This document shows, piece after piece, positions 5,704-5,751 of a stretch of DNA of 5,751 bases. The notes under the pieces were generated by a model that was not told the origin of the DNA, did not search any database, and saw nothing but the letters and a program-made list of their open reading frames with translations. The first letter of the stretch is position 1. Each line of letters opens with the position of its first letter. The position numbers and the translations under genes are program-made. This DNA is from an uncultured Collinsella sp. (GTDB lineage: Bacteria; Actinomycetota; Coriobacteriia; Coriobacteriales; Coriobacteriaceae). Where the stretch lies: NCBI GenBank assembly GCA_900548565.1, contig URKV01000112.1, forward strand, positions 1 through 5,751. Reading direction: 5' to 3'.

Positions 5704-5751
5704 CTGTCTCTTATACACATCTGACGCTGCCGACGATCTTACGCGTGTAGA
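5704..5751 (+). other. Residual Nextera i5-side adapter with index, 3' end
   Basis: CTGTCTCTTATACACATCT (5704-5722) is the reverse complement of the Tn5 mosaic end. GACGCTGCCGACGA (5723-5736) is the rest of the Nextera i5-side adapter. TCTTACGC (5737-5744) fits the 8-base index slot and is the reverse complement of GCGTAAGA, a listed Nextera i5 index as I recall it. GTGTAGA (5745-5751) is the start of the flow-cell P5 sequence. None of this is genome. Confidence 0.98.

Noticed and set aside
1..5751. A natural Tn5-like transposon flanked by inverted mosaic ends (2-20 and 5704-5722)
   Set aside because: The inverted ends do resemble a composite element, but GACGCTGCCGACGA, an index and P5 bases follow at the 3' side. 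These are library oligonucleotide parts, and no transposase is present.

Overview
This 5.75 kb window is a short contig from a GC-rich bacterium. It holds four protein-coding genes, and both ends carry Illumina Nextera adapter sequence rather than genome. Genomic sequence runs from about 21 to 5703. Gene content, base composition and protein style fit a Gram-positive, high-GC gut actinobacterium. Coriobacteriia, and most likely Collinsella, is my best guess, made from general resemblance and not from a database search.

Layout: (1) 21-1466, plus strand: a monovalent cation:proton antiporter of the CPA2 (KefB-like) type, cut at its N-terminus by the contig end. (2) 1467-1737: an intergenic region between convergent genes. 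It holds three tandem 62-bp palindromic repeat units, then a strong hairpin that can act as a bidirectional terminator. (3) 1738-3081, minus strand: a complete homoserine dehydrogenase with a C-terminal ACT domain (hom), apparently transcribed alone. (4) 3082-3331: a divergent promoter region. (5) 3332-4498, plus strand: a complete LivJ-like ABC transporter substrate-binding lipoprotein with a twin-arginine signal. (6) 4499-4769: an AT-rich intergenic region with repeated motifs and leader hairpins. (7) 4770-5703, plus strand: a second substrate-binding lipoprotein, about three quarters identical to the first, cut by the contig end.

The two binding proteins form a tandem paralogous pair that probably feeds branched-chain amino acids or related small molecules to a Liv-type permease. 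No permease or ATPase gene lies in the window. hom sits in the aspartate pathway leading to threonine, methionine and, through threonine, isoleucine. A link between hom and a branched-chain amino-acid uptake locus is plausible, but the only evidence is adjacency.

I see no sign of a new defence, mobile or biosynthetic system. The points most worth following are the adapter ends, which corrupt two predicted proteins, the 62-bp palindrome array, and the tandem Tat-type binding lipoproteins with their separate, structured leaders.
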